Below are positions 28,183 through 36,973 of a stretch of 64,000 bases of DNA, one piece after another. The stretch is taken from the NCBI RefSeq assembly GCF_011516645.4, contig NZ_CP088285.1, positions 248,001 to 312,000 on the forward strand, given 5' to 3'. Under the pieces are notes generated by a model. It was not told where the DNA came from and did no database searches. It saw only the letters and a list, made by a program, of their open reading frames with translations. Position 1 is the stretch's first letter; the number at the start of each line of letters is the position of its first letter. Source of the DNA: Bradyrhizobium septentrionale (lineage in GTDB: Bacteria; Pseudomonadota; Alphaproteobacteria; Rhizobiales; Xanthobacteraceae). The position numbers and the translations under genes were made by a program.

Positions 28183-29853
28183 CTACGATGCCGACGCGCC
28201 AACGGTCGCTTGCGCGCCGCCGCGCGCCCCCAAACCAAACTCAATCTCCTGATAGCCCTTCTCCGCAACGCCATTGATGATCCCCAAGAACTTCGGCGTG
28301 CCGCCGTTGTAGACGAAGTAGCGTACGGTGCCCTCCTCGTGGCCGGCGACGTTGGAGTTGTAGCCGGTGAACCACGACTTGGCTTTGCGCATCAGCATGA
28401 TCTCGTACATTTTTGCGACATGCGCGGTCCAACGCTCTTGCGCCTCCAGGGTCGCGTCGGCGCGGGTCAGGCCGCGGTCCCACATGTATTGCAGCAGGTT
28501 CGTGCACCAGTTCACGCCGTTCTCGATGCCGCGCGGAAAGTTGGTCGAGGCGGAGGCGCTTTGCGGGCCGGTCGGCATCAGCAAGTTCGGGAAGCCGTGC
28601 ACGAGCATGCCGAGGAAGGTCGACGGCGCCTGCTTCCATTTGTCGGCCAGCTTCTGGCCGCCGATGCCGGTGATGTCGATCAGATCGTAAGCGCCGGTGA
28701 TGGCGTCGAAGCCGGTGGCGTAGACGATGATGTCGAAGTCGTAGTCGCGCTCGGTCGTCCGCAGCCCGGTCTCGGTGACGCGCACCAGCGGCGTCTCGCC
28801 GAGATCGACGAGATGCACATTGTCGCGATTATAGGCCTCGAAATAGTTCGTCTCCAGCGGCAGGCGCTGCACGCCAAAGCCGTGATCCCGCGGGATCAGC
28901 TTTTCGGCGACCTTGGGATCATTGACGCGGCCGCGGATGCGATCGGCGATATACGCCGACAGTTCGGCGTTGGCCGCCTCATCCATGAAGATCTCGCGGA
29001 AGTTCGCCAGCCAGATGCCGAAGCCGGGCTCGTCATACAGCTTGTCCCACAGCGCAAGACGCTCCTCGCGGCTCACCTCGTAGAAGCCGCGTTTGTCGGG
29101 CCCGTGCACAAAACTGCCCGGCGTCAGCGCGCAGGCGGCGAAGATCTCGTCATAGCGCGCGCGGATGTCGGCCATCTCCTCCACGGAGATCGCAGAGTTG
29201 TTGAGCGGCGCGCTCCAGTTCGGCCGGCGCTGGAACACGGTGAGTTGGCCTACCTTGTCGGCGATCTCGCCGATCACCTGGATGCCGGTGGCGCCGGTGC
29301 CGATCACGGCCACTTTCTTGCCGGCGAGATCGACCGGCTCGTGCGGCCAGTAATAGGTATGGAACGAGCGGCCCTTGAAGTCGTCGATGCCAGGCACGCG
29401 CGGCATGGTCGGCGCCGACAGGAGTCCGATCCCCAGCACCACGAAGCGGCAGGTCAGCCGGCGGCCATCGCCGATCCTGAGCTGCCAGAGATCGCGCGCC
29501 TCGTCGAACTGCATCGCCTCGACCTTGCAGTTGAACTGCATGTGCTTGCGCAGGTCGAACTTGTCGGCGACGTAGTTGAGGTAGCGCAGATTCTCTGATT
29601 GCCCGGAGAAGCGCTCCTTCCAGTGCCACTCGTCGAGCAGCTCGCGCGAAAACGAGAAACCGTAGGTGTAGCTCTCCGAGTCGAAACGACAGCCCGGATA
29701 ACGGTTCCAGTACCAGGTGCCGCCGAGATCGGGCGCGCCCTCAAGCACGGTGGCGTCGATGCCGAGATCGGCGAGCCGCTTGATCTGGTAGATGCCGGCG
29801 ACGCCGGCGCCGACGACAATCACCTCGCAATGGGTTTTCGCCTCTCCCGTCAT
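28183..29853 (-). CDS. Flavin-containing Baeyer-Villiger type monooxygenase
   Basis: This 556-residue enzyme uses FAD and NADPH to insert oxygen next to a ketone or into a related substrate. The FAD motif GAGVAG is at residues 15-20, GGTWYWNRYPG at 44-54, the fingerprint F-K-G-R-S-F-H-T-Y-Y-W-P at 159-170 and the NADPH motif GTGATG at 185-190. These assign it to class B Baeyer-Villiger monooxygenases of the cyclohexanone/phenylacetone type. ATG at 29853 follows GGAGCTGAAC. Its natural substrate is unknown. Confidence 0.92.
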   Translation of the reverse strand: MTGEAKTHCEVIVVGAGVAGIYQIKRLADLGIDATVLEGAPDLGGTWYWNRYPGCRFDSESYTYGFSFSRELLDEWHWKERFSGQSENLRYLNYVADKFDLRKHMQFNCKVEAMQFDEARDLWQLRIGDGRRLTCRFVVLGIGLLSAPTMPRVPGIDDFKGRSFHTYYWPHEPVDLAGKKVAVIGTGATGIQVIGEIADKVGQLTVFQRRPNWSAPLNNSAISVEEMADIRARYDEIFAACALTPGSFVHGPDKRGFYEVSREERLALWDKLYDEPGFGIWLANFREIFMDEAANAELSAYIADRIRGRVNDPKVAEKLIPRDHGFGVQRLPLETNYFEAYNRDNVHLVDLGETPLVRVTETGLRTTERDYDFDIIVYATGFDAITGAYDLIDITGIGGQKLADKWKQAPSTFLGMLVHGFPNLLMPTGPQSASASTNFPRGIENGVNWCTNLLQYMWDRGLTRADATLEAQERWTAHVAKMYEIMLMRKAKSWFTGYNSNVAGHEEGTVRYFVYNGGTPKFLGIINGVAEKGYQEIEFGLGARGGAQATVGASAS

Positions 29854-30009
29854 GTTCAGCTCCCGAAATTCTTCTTGATCTGTTGGGGCGGATTACAGAC
29901 CCTTTTGCCAGCGCAGGCAACCGGGCGCGGGCGGGCGCAACTTGCGTTGAGGCGCTGGGCGCTCCACATCATCCGGACGATTGATCACTCACACTTCACC
30001 GAGACCGCC

Positions 30010-30408
30010 ATGACCGACAATCTCACCGGCGTCTGGGACGGCAGTTATGTTCAGCCGGGCTCCGGCATGGTCACGTTCCTGGCGACGCTGATCGACGCCG
30101 GCGGCGCGCTCGGCGGCAGCGTGACCGAGCCTTGCTTGACGCCAGGCTGCCCGCTCGCCACCCACAATGCCTCGCTTGCAGGGCATCGCTCCGGCAGCGC
30201 GGTGACGTTCGTGAAGCGCTATGAGCCACCCGGCTACGGCTACGGCACCGTCCACTACGAAGGCGCGGTCAATGCCGACGCGACCGAGATCGACGGCCGC
30301 TGGAGCATCCGCGGCACGAGGTTCTCGGGAACGTTTCTGATGGTCCGCGCGACCGGGCCTGCGCAATCCGTCACGACCGAGGAAGGGATCAAGGAGCCGA
30401 CGCGCTAA
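30010..30408 (+). CDS. Hypothetical protein, lipocalin-like pattern
   Basis: This 132-residue protein has no signal peptide. It begins TDNLTGVWDGSYVQPGSGMV and continues with repeated beta-strand patterns (GSAVTFVKRYEPPG, GAVNADATEIDGRWSI, RFSGTFLMVR). The pattern suggests a small beta barrel. It lies divergent from the monooxygenase gene with a 156-base gap. It is not a recognised family and no role can be given. Confidence 0.72.
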   Translation: MTDNLTGVWDGSYVQPGSGMVTFLATLIDAGGALGGSVTEPCLTPGCPLATHNASLAGHRSGSAVTFVKRYEPPGYGYGTVHYEGAVNADATEIDGRWSIRGTRFSGTFLMVRATGPAQSVTTEEGIKEPTR

Positions 30409-30453
30409 ACAACGATGACGTTAGGTTGAACCGGTCAGGCGGCAGACTCGCTC

Positions 30454-30579
30454 CACCTCTCCCGCTTGCGGGGGAGGTCATATCGCATCGAAGATGCGAT
30501 ATGGGTGGGGGCTCTCTCCACGATGTGACTCGCGGAGAGAGCCCCCACCCCAGCCCTCCCCCGCAAGCGGGAGAGGGAG
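30454..30579. repeat. Family B palindromic repeat, copy 1
   Basis: Outer arms CCTCTCCCGCTTGCGGGGGA and CCTCCCCCGCAAGCGGGAGA are inverted. Inner arms GGTGGGGGCTCT and AGAGCCCCCACC also pair, and a small ATCGCATC/GATGCGAT hairpin sits near the left end. A second copy with the same plan and high identity is at 61051-61177. It is non-coding. Confidence 0.85.
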
Positions 30580-30660
30580 CGCACCGCCTCTGCGTTTGCC
30601 ACTCAACCTAATCTCATCCCGCGCTAGCTCACCGCCGGGTAAACCATCGGCCCCGTCGAG

Positions 30661-31203
30661 ATGCCCGACAGCGACATTCACCGCCTCCCCGACCAGCTCC
30701 GCGCCAATCTGCGCCTGGTGTTCGTCGGCACCGCGGCCAGCACGCGCTCGGCCGCGGTCGGGCATTACTACGCGCATCCCGGCAACCGGTTCTGGCGCGC
30801 GTTGCATGAGGCCGGCGTCACGCCGCGGCGCTATCGGCCGGATGAGTTCGCGGCATTGCTCGAACTCGGCATCGGCTTCACCGATCTCTCCAAGAGCGGC
30901 GCCGGGATGGATCATGAGATCGCGCGGGGGTCGTTCGATGTCGCGGGCTTCAGGGCGAAGATCGAGACGTATCGGCCGAAGACCATCGCCTTCACCAGCA
31001 AGAAGGCCGCGAGCCTGGTTTACGGCAGGCCGACCAGCGCGCTCGCGTTCGGCCGGCAGCCGCAGATCAGCGGTTTCCCGGATGTGTTCGTGTTGCCGTC
31101 GCCGTCGGGTGCGGCGTCCGGGCATTGGATGTTGCAGCCGTGGTGCGAATTGGCGGAGTGGATCGGCCGATGTCCCCCGGAAAAGGACCTGTATTCCGGA
31201 TGA
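30661..31203 (+). CDS. mug: Mismatch-specific DNA glycosylase (Mug/TDG type)
   Basis: This 180-residue protein fits the uracil-DNA glycosylase superfamily member that removes U or T opposite G. The first motif is seen in VFVGTAASTRSAAVGHYYAH followed by PGNRFWRAL. The second is seen in VLPSPSGAASGH. The segment GIGFTDLSKSGAGMDHE is typical of the family. Length is as expected. It stands alone after the family B repeat. Confidence 0.88.
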   Translation: MPDSDIHRLPDQLRANLRLVFVGTAASTRSAAVGHYYAHPGNRFWRALHEAGVTPRRYRPDEFAALLELGIGFTDLSKSGAGMDHEIARGSFDVAGFRAKIETYRPKTIAFTSKKAASLVYGRPTSALAFGRQPQISGFPDVFVLPSPSGAASGHWMLQPWCELAEWIGRCPPEKDLYSG

Positions 31204-31312
31204 GCAAAGCGACATCCGGGGTTGGCGCGGTCCCGCATATCGCTTCGCTCATGCGGGCTACGGATCAACGTCACCCATCCAACGAATTGCGAGCGCTCGA
31301 ACCGCGCGCCCG

Positions 31313-31747
31313 TTACTCCTTCAACGTGATCGCAAGCCCGCTGAGGTCGACATTGGCCATCAGGCCGACCTGCTTGCCGCTCAATTCGAGCACCGCGCCG
31401 TTCTGGTTGGTCAAGAGGATGCCGCGCACGCCGGCGCCGAGCGCAACGCCCATGCCGGCCGCGGCGTAGACGCCCGCGATGTCCTGGGCGCGGCGGATGT
31501 TGCGCACCCGTCCCTGCAAGGTGGTCTGCGAGCCGCCGAACACGAGGCCATAGTCCAGCCCGCCGGCGGTGAGCCCGTAGGTCTGGCCGTGGAAGGTCAG
31601 GACGCCCTTGCCGGCGGAGCCGCCGAAGATCCAGCCGCCCTTGAAGATCACGAGCGTCACGGCGCCCTCGTCGGCCAGGGCGGCGGACGAGCCGGTGAGC
31701 AGCGCCAGCGCGAACAGCGCGGCGCGGATGGCGGATGACAATCTCAT
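31313..31747 (-). CDS. Secreted glycine-rich hypothetical protein (possibly DUF1134-like)
   Basis: This 144-residue protein has a signal peptide (residues 1-25, ending ALA). The mature domain is glycine-rich and beta-type (FKGGWIFGGSAGKGVLTFHG, GLTAGGLDYGLVFGGSQTTL). This layout resembles DUF1134/YSC84-like exported proteins, but the match is uncertain. ATG at 31747 follows GGAGAACCCCC. It is divergent from the YeeE/YedE pair. Confidence 0.65.
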   Translation of the reverse strand: MRLSSAIRAALFALALLTGSSAALADEGAVTLVIFKGGWIFGGSAGKGVLTFHGQTYGLTAGGLDYGLVFGGSQTTLQGRVRNIRRAQDIAGVYAAAGMGVALGAGVRGILLTNQNGAVLELSGKQVGLMANVDLSGLAITLKE

Positions 31748-31959
31748 GGGGGTTCTCCGGACGAAGTGAGATGTAGGTCGAATCGCGGCAATCCAGCCGG
31801 CTGATGGCATCGTTGAAATGCCGGCAAACACGCGGGATTGCGCTTGTTCCTGATCTGGCGGAGTCTATCATCGCCTCCACAGTCGCGCGACCGTTGGCGC
31901 ATCCGCGCCCGCCACTTTGCCGGATCGCTGAGGTGTTCGCGCAACAGGGATCAGCATCG

Positions 31960-32385
31960 ATGCACGATTTCACCCCCTTTTCCGGCCTCGCCGGCGGCGC
32001 GCTGATCGGGCTTGCCGCGGCGCTGCTGATGCTGCTGACCGGGCGAATCGCAGGCGTCACCGGCATCGTCGGCGGCCTGCTCCAGGCCGATACCGCCGAC
32101 CGCTCCTGGCGCGTCGCGTTCATCGCGGGGCTGATCGCAGCGCCCCTGATCGCGGCGCTATCAGGCGCGCCGCTGCCGCGGCCGTCGATGAATGCGAGCC
32201 TCGTGGTGATCACGATCGCGGGAGTGCTGGTCGGGTTCGGCACAAGGATGGGCAATGGCTGCACCTCGGGCCACGGCGTCTGCGGTTTTGCGCGGCTGTC
32301 CGGCCGCTCGATTGCGGCCACCATCATCTTCATGCTGGCGGCGATCGCGACGGTTGCGATCGCAAGACACGGATTGGGAGGCTAG
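31960..32385 (+). CDS. YeeE/YedE family membrane protein, N-terminal half-transporter
   Basis: This 141-residue protein has four membrane helices and the conserved cysteine block GNGCTSGHGVCGFARLS. In TsuA/YeeE thiosulfate transporters such cysteines pass sulfur species through the channel. Split YeeE pairs of two short proteins are common in proteobacteria. The partner starts two bases after this stop. Import of thiosulfate or a related sulfur compound is the likely role. Confidence 0.88.
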   Translation: MHDFTPFSGLAGGALIGLAAALLMLLTGRIAGVTGIVGGLLQADTADRSWRVAFIAGLIAAPLIAALSGAPLPRPSMNASLVVITIAGVLVGFGTRMGNGCTSGHGVCGFARLSGRSIAATIIFMLAAIATVAIARHGLGG

Positions 32386-32387
32386 CG

Positions 32388-32867
32388 ATGGCACTTCTTG
32401 CCAGCTTCGTCTGCGGCCTGATCTTCGGCGCGGGCCTTCTGATCTCGGGCATGACCGATCCGCAGAAGGTGCTCGGCTTCCTCGACTTATTCGGCGCCTG
32501 GGATGCGACGCTAGCTTTCGTGATGGCCGGCGCCGTCGCGGTCGCAGCAACAGGCTTTGCGATCGCGCGGCGGCGCGCCGCACCCGCCTTCTCGGCGCGC
32601 TTCCTCTGGCCCGACCGCAACGACATCGATGCGCCGCTGGTTGCCGGCGCGGTGCTGTTCGGCATCGGCTGGGGCCTGGCCGGCATCTGTCCCGGACCGG
32701 CGCTGGTCAACCTCGCCGGGCTGTCGCTGCCGATCGTGGTCTTCGTCGTCGCGATGCTCGCAGGCATGATCGGTCAGAATCTCTTCGGCAAGAATCTCTG
32801 GCGCCGCGATGCGGTGGCGCCGCGCAGCATCGACACCACTTCCCTTCCCTCTCGCGCAGACGGGTGA
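32388..32867 (+). CDS. DUF6691/YeeE family membrane protein, C-terminal half-transporter
   Basis: This 159-residue membrane protein is the partner of the preceding gene. It has the family start FVCGLIFGAGLLISGMTDP, the block GWGLAGICPGPAL with a conserved cysteine, and about four membrane helices. The two-base spacing shows co-translation. The RidA gene follows six bases later, so the three probably form one operon. Confidence 0.88.
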   Translation: MALLASFVCGLIFGAGLLISGMTDPQKVLGFLDLFGAWDATLAFVMAGAVAVAATGFAIARRRAAPAFSARFLWPDRNDIDAPLVAGAVLFGIGWGLAGICPGPALVNLAGLSLPIVVFVVAMLAGMIGQNLFGKNLWRRDAVAPRSIDTTSLPSRADG

Positions 32868-32872
32868 CCCCA

Positions 32873-33268
32873 ATGACAGAATCGACAGCGATCAAGCATT
32901 TCCCTCCTCCGCCCGGCGTCCAGGCGCCACCGCTCTCGTTCGGCGCCCGCGTCGGCGATTTGCTGTTCATCTCGGGCATTCCCGGCTTCGACGCCAACCG
33001 CGAGCTGCCCGACGGTTTCGAGGCGCAGTTCGCCAATGTCGTCACCAACTTCAAACGCGTGCTGAACGAGGCCGGCGCCACGATGCGCGACCTCGTCAAG
33101 GTCAACGTGCTGCTGACCCGCGCCTCCGACGTCGCCACGATGAACGTCCTGTATGCCGGCGCGTTCGGTCCCGCGCCCTACCCCGCGCGCACCACCTGCG
33201 TCGTGGTGGCGCTGCCCAATCCGAAGATGCTGATCGAGATCGAGGGCGTGGCGTCAGTGAAGGGGTGA
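32873..33268 (+). CDS. RidA family protein
   Basis: This 131-residue protein belongs to the YjgF/RidA family, whose founders hydrolyse reactive enamine/imine intermediates released by PLP enzymes. The conserved blocks are DLLFISGIPGFD, NFKRVLNEAGATMRDLVKVNV and the Arg in YPARTTCVVV. The ending is IEIEGVASVKG. ATG at 32873 lies six bases after the YeeE partner gene, suggesting co-transcription. Its precise substrate is unknown. Confidence 0.9.
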   Translation: MTESTAIKHFPPPPGVQAPPLSFGARVGDLLFISGIPGFDANRELPDGFEAQFANVVTNFKRVLNEAGATMRDLVKVNVLLTRASDVATMNVLYAGAFGPAPYPARTTCVVVALPNPKMLIEIEGVASVKG

Positions 33269-33285
33269 TAACTCCGTCCGTCATT

Positions 33286-33384
33286 CCCCGGTGCGCAATT
33301 GCGCACCTGAGGGCGCGCCGCGGCCGCTCGGCTCGAACACTGGCGTCTCTGGAATACTGGATCACCCGCGCGCGGGTGATGACA
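33286..33384. repeat. Degenerate palindromic element after ridA
   Basis: The stretch starts with CCGTCATTCCCCGGTGCG and has the small palindrome GTGCGCAATTGCGCAC. It ends with GATCACCCGCGCGCGGGTGA, itself a hairpin. It is non-coding and resembles other intergenic repeats of this genome, but no second copy is in the window. Confidence 0.4.
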
Positions 33385-33427
33385 CCGAACAAGCTGTTTG
33401 ACAGGTTGAATCGAGGACCATCTTTCG

Positions 33428-33570
33428 TCGTCCTGGCCTAGTGCGCAATTGCGCACGGGAGCCGGGACCCATTACCCCAGATCTCAATTGTTGCGCGACG
33501 CTGGGGCCGCGATCCTGCTCATCACCAAATACGGTGGTTATGGGTCCCGGCCTTCGCCGGGACGACGATG
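33428..33570. repeat. Palindromic repeat, second copy of the thiS-thiG element
   Basis: It begins GTCGTCCTGGCCTAGTGCGC, has the core GAGCCGGGACCCAT and ends GGTTATGGGTCCCGG plus CCTTCGCCGGGACGACG. The right end is identical to that of the element at 23517-23653, while the centre differs. It is non-coding. Confidence 0.8.
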
Positions 33571-33624
33571 TGGAGAAAGGTGGGCGCAAATCCACGCCGC
33601 ACGGCGCGCGGCTTCAGCTAGCCC

Positions 33625-34386
33625 TCAAAACAACGACCCCTGCCCGTCGTCCTCCCGCACAGCCGCCTTGCGCGGCGCTATCTTCTTCGGCTGCGGCGCA
33701 TCTTCCGCGGCGATCTCTTCCGCACTCATCGGCAGCAGCAATTGAGCATCGTCATTGGCGACGGCATTGACCCGCATCGTTACCTGGTGCCAGGCGAACT
33801 CGCCGACATCGGGCCCTTTCAGCATCGGCATCACGTCGTCGACGTCGTTGGGCAGGCAATCGAGCCAGCGCGCGAATTGCTCGGGCCGGATCGCGACCGG
33901 GACGCGATGATGCAGTTGCGCGAGGTCGGGGCTTGCGGGCGCGGTGACGATCGCGACGGTGTCCTGCTCCTCGCCGTTCGGGCCCATCCAGGTCTCGGCA
34001 AGCGCGGCGAAGGCGAGCGGGTGACCGTCGCGGCGATGGATGAAGAACGGCCGCTTGCGGCCGCCGGCATCCTGCCATTCGTAATAGCCGTCGGCCGGGA
34101 TCAGCGCGCGGCGCCGCTTGATCGCGTTCTTGAACGCAGGCTTCTCCCGCACCGTCTCGGAGCGGGCGTTGATCAGCAGCGAGAACGTCCGCGGGTCCTT
34201 GACCCAGGACGGGATCAGGCCCCAGCGCATCAACTGAAAATGCCGGCCGCCATTCTGCAACAGCACCACCGGGATCGGCTGGGTCGGCGCAACATTATAC
34301 CGTGGCGGAAAATTCGGCTGCTCGATATAGCCGAACATCTCGCGCAAGGCCGCCGGCGGCGAGGTTATGACAAAGCGTCCGCACAT
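33625..34386 (-). CDS. SOS response-associated peptidase family protein (SRAP/HMCES/YedK)
   Basis: This 253-residue protein begins MCGRFVI, placing the catalytic Cys at position 2. It covalently captures abasic sites in single-stranded DNA and protects them during replication. The active-site Asn in PRYNVAPTQ, the WGLIPSWVKDP block, Glu in ARSETV and His in LHHRVPV are all present. A charged C-terminal tail of about 40 residues is extra. It is divergent from a hypothetical gene at 34449. Confidence 0.93.
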   Translation of the reverse strand: MCGRFVITSPPAALREMFGYIEQPNFPPRYNVAPTQPIPVVLLQNGGRHFQLMRWGLIPSWVKDPRTFSLLINARSETVREKPAFKNAIKRRRALIPADGYYEWQDAGGRKRPFFIHRRDGHPLAFAALAETWMGPNGEEQDTVAIVTAPASPDLAQLHHRVPVAIRPEQFARWLDCLPNDVDDVMPMLKGPDVGEFAWHQVTMRVNAVANDDAQLLLPMSAEEIAAEDAPQPKKIAPRKAAVREDDGQGSLF

Positions 34387-34448
34387 TTCCCGTCCAGAGT
34401 GGTATCCGTTTATTCTGCCTTAACTTGGAACGTTAAAGACTGCGATCA

Positions 34449-34949
34449 ATGACCTCAACGGCCGCCATAGCGGGCTCTTCCCCGCGACCGACGTACCCCG
34501 ACGAGGCGCGGGCGGCGCTGTTGCGCGCCGCCAACATCAATCCCCGCACCGGGCTTGCCACCGACTACCTCAATCACTTCAACGAAGCCATCATGCTGCT
34601 GGAGATGGTGCCGGACATGCCGGAATGCGCCAGCGATTTCCTGGAATGGCAGCCGCTGTCCTATGCCGAGCATTTCACCGCCTCCAATTTCAAGGCGCGT
34701 GACCTCGCGATCGAGGCCTATGAGACCGCGGACGCCCAGATCCGGGCCGAATTCGACCACCTCACCGACAGCATGACCAAGATCCTGACCGAGGTCGGCT
34801 CCGCGATGCGGCAGTTGCATCAGGACAAGAGCCGGGTCGCGCTCGCCGAGCAGGCGATCGTCTGGGTCAAGCCGCTGGTGATGCTGACCGCCGGCATCAT
34901 CAACGGCGCCGCGGAGGCCGATGTCGACAGCATCATGGCGGGCGCCTGA
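34449..34949 (+). CDS. Conserved hypothetical protein
   Basis: This 166-residue soluble protein is predicted to be mostly helical. A middle segment rich in acidic residues (NEAIMLLEMVPDMPECASDF) and an end that is mildly hydrophobic (WVKPLVMLTAGIINGAA) stand out. There is no signal peptide and no recognised domain. It is divergent from the SRAP gene and followed 32 bases later by a Nudix hydrolase gene. Its role is unknown. Confidence 0.75.
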   Translation: MTSTAAIAGSSPRPTYPDEARAALLRAANINPRTGLATDYLNHFNEAIMLLEMVPDMPECASDFLEWQPLSYAEHFTASNFKARDLAIEAYETADAQIRAEFDHLTDSMTKILTEVGSAMRQLHQDKSRVALAEQAIVWVKPLVMLTAGIINGAAEADVDSIMAGA

Positions 34950-34981
34950 TTTATCGGACATATAGTGCTTGAACCTGATCG

Positions 34982-35410
34982 TTGATTGCCTTGACCTCTC
35001 CTGAACCTCCGATCCGCCCGCAGCTCGCCGTCTCAGGCGCGATTTTTCGCGACGGCAAGGTGCTGCTGGTGCGCCGCGCCCGCTCGCCCGGAAAAGGCTT
35101 CTATTCGCTGCCGGGCGGCCGGGTCGAGTTCGGCGAGACGCTGCACACCGCCCTGCACCGGGAGATCGACGAGGAGACCGGCCTCAGGGTCGAAATCCTG
35201 GGCTTGGCCGGCTGGCGCGAGGTGCTGCCGACCGGCCCCGGCACCGGGCACTACATGATCATGACATTCGCGGCGCGCTGGGCGTCCCGCGAGCCAGTCC
35301 TCAATGACGAGCACGATGATTTCAAATGGCTGGCGCCGGAGGCGATCGGCGACCTCAAGGTCACCGGCGGTCTTCATGAGGTCATTGCGGCCGCCCGGCG
35401 GCTGGTTTGA
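34982..35410 (+). CDS. Nudix hydrolase
   Basis: This roughly 142-residue protein carries a complete Nudix box, G-R-V-E-F-G-E then REIDEETGL, that binds magnesium and cleaves nucleoside diphosphate-linked compounds. The first strand AVSGAIFRDGKVLLVRR is typical of MutT-like or ADP-ribose pyrophosphatase-like members. No ATG is available; TTG at 34982 or 34991 is the likely start and neither has a strong ribosome site. The substrate is unknown. Confidence 0.88.
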   Translation: MIALTSPEPPIRPQLAVSGAIFRDGKVLLVRRARSPGKGFYSLPGGRVEFGETLHTALHREIDEETGLRVEILGLAGWREVLPTGPGTGHYMIMTFAARWASREPVLNDEHDDFKWLAPEAIGDLKVTGGLHEVIAAARRLV

Positions 35411-35509
35411 GGCCTGTTTTGGGGCGCTTGGGAGGCGGTATTAAAGGCCCTTTGCCGCCTTGCCTCGGGCGCATTGAGGGGGCATACCACGGCCATTCCG
35501 GAACCCCTG

Positions 35510-35887
35510 ATGATCAGAGCCTTTCTCGCCGTTGTGATCCTGATGTCGGCATGCCTTGCCTCGCCCGCCCGGGCGCAGGACGCGGCTGCGCCGTTCGACG
35601 GCGACCTGCAGCGGCTGGCCGAGATCCTCGGCGCCCTGCACTATCTGCGCGGCATCTGCGGCTCCAACGAGGGCGCCAAATGGCGCAACGAGATGCAGGC
35701 GCTGATCGACGCCGAAACCCCCTCAGGCGACCGCCGCGCCCGCATGATCGCGGGCTTCAACCGCGGCTATAACGGCTTCCAGCAGACCTATCGGTCCTGC
35801 ACCCCCGCAGCCACCGTGGCGATCCGGCGCTACATCGAGGAAGGCTCGAAGATCTCGCGCGACCTGACGGCCCGCTATGCCAACTGA
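35510..35887 (+). CDS. TIGR02301 family secreted protein
   Basis: This 125-residue exported protein has a signal peptide (residues 1-23, ending ARAQ). Its compact helical domain matches the alphaproteobacterial TIGR02301 family (LAEILGALHYLRGICG, WRNEMQALIDAE, FNRGYNGFQQTYRSC). The family has no known function. Two cysteines may form a disulfide. Its end overlaps the HAD gene start by 11 bases, so the two are co-translated. Confidence 0.85.
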   Translation: MIRAFLAVVILMSACLASPARAQDAAAPFDGDLQRLAEILGALHYLRGICGSNEGAKWRNEMQALIDAETPSGDRRARMIAGFNRGYNGFQQTYRSCTPAATVAIRRYIEEGSKISRDLTARYAN

Positions 35888-36533
35888 TCGCGTGATCTTC
35901 TTCGACCTCGACGGCACCCTGACCGACCCGAAGCCCGGCATCACCGGCTCGATCCAGTATGCGCTGGGAAAGCTCGGCCGGCCGGTTCCGTCGCAGGGCG
36001 AACTGACCTGGTGCATCGGGCCGCCGTTGCGGGCGAGCTTTGCGCTGCTGCTCGGCGGCGAGGAGCTCGCCGACCGCGCCGTCGAGCTCTACCGCGAACG
36101 ATTCGGCGATGTCGGGCTGTTCGAGAACAGCGTCTACCCTGACATCGCCGAGGTGCTGGCGGAGCTGCGCGAGAGGCCGGGCCGCATGTACGTGGCGACC
36201 TCGAAGCCGCATGTGTTCGCGGCGCGGATCGTCGCGCATTTCGGCCTGAACGGGTATTTCGACCACGTGTTCGGCTCCGAACTCGACGGAACGCGGGTCA
36301 ACAAGGTCGACCTGCTCGCCTATGCGCTGGAGCAGACCGGGGCCGATCCGGCCGAAGCAGTGATGATCGGCGACCGCAGCCACGACGTGATCGGGGCTAT
36401 CAGGAACGGCATCCGCCCGGTCGGCGTCACCTATGGCTACGGCACGCCCGAGGAGCTGCTCGAGGCCGGCGCCAGCCACCTGTGCGCCTCGCCGCGCGGG
36501 GTGCTCGACCATATCCACAGCTCATTTGGCTGA
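35877..36533 (+). CDS. HAD family hydrolase, phosphoglycolate phosphatase-like
   Basis: This 218-residue phosphatase has the nucleophile motif FFDLDGTLTD (Asp10 and Asp12), motif II VATSKP, the Lys in RVNKVDLL and the acidic motif MIGDRSHDV. The cap is of the small helical type. It belongs to the Gph/PGP-like subfamily that removes phosphate from phosphoglycolate or similar metabolites. It overlaps the preceding secreted-protein gene. Confidence 0.9.
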   Translation: MPTDRVIFFDLDGTLTDPKPGITGSIQYALGKLGRPVPSQGELTWCIGPPLRASFALLLGGEELADRAVELYRERFGDVGLFENSVYPDIAEVLAELRERPGRMYVATSKPHVFAARIVAHFGLNGYFDHVFGSELDGTRVNKVDLLAYALEQTGADPAEAVMIGDRSHDVIGAIRNGIRPVGVTYGYGTPEELLEAGASHLCASPRGVLDHIHSSFG

Positions 36534-36678
36534 GAGCGGCCGCAATAGCCGGAATTCCCCTTTAAATGCCGAAGCGCGCGTTAACCTTTTCGAAAGATGT
36601 GGGCTAGGCGGTACCCGCATGCGTGATACATCTCGCGCGTCGCAGTGGTTCGCGTCCGGACCGCGCGCATTCATTTTG

Positions 36679-36954
36679 ATGAGTTCCATGCGCCATCCAG
36701 CGTCCTTTCCCCATCACCAAGACCCGCGTCCCGATCACGAGCAGAAGCAAGCCGCGCTGGGCTACCTGAACGAGGCCTGGGCGGAAGCGCGTCATGACGG
36801 CGTCGATGGCGATTGCCTCGCGCAGGCGAGCCTGTTTGCTGCGCTCGCCGAGCTGGTCGGCACCTATGGCGAGGATGCGGTGGCGAAGTTCGCCGAGGGC
36901 CTCGCCGCGCGCGTGCGCAACGGCGAGTTCTCGCTGGCCTTGGCCCGGCAGTAA
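36679..36954 (+). CDS. Hypothetical protein, short helical
   Basis: This protein of about 91 residues is helical and acidic (EQKQAALGYLNEAWAEARHDG, then AALAELVGTYGEDAVAKFAE). The start is uncertain: ATG codons at 36619, 36679 and 36688 are all in frame and none has a clear ribosome site. 36679 is taken as the compromise. The final codons are part of a palindrome shared with the convergent dihydroorotase gene. No function is known. Confidence 0.65.
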   Translation: MSSMRHPASFPHHQDPRPDHEQKQAALGYLNEAWAEARHDGVDGDCLAQASLFAALAELVGTYGEDAVAKFAEGLAARVRNGEFSLALARQ

Positions 36955-36973
36955 CCGCTCCAGCGGTTACTGC
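36948..36973. terminator. Bidirectional hairpin made of both convergent gene ends
   Basis: GCAGTAACCGCT (36948-36959) and AGCGGTTACTGC (36962-36973) form a perfect 12-bp inverted repeat. The TAA stop of the rightward gene (36952-36954) and the TAA stop of the leftward gene (36969-36967) are mirror images within the stem. It would end transcripts from both directions, although no T-run follows. Confidence 0.6.

Noticed and set aside
31960..32867. Frameshifted single YeeE gene
   Set aside because: Both parts have their own start codons and two-gene split YeeE systems are a known arrangement.
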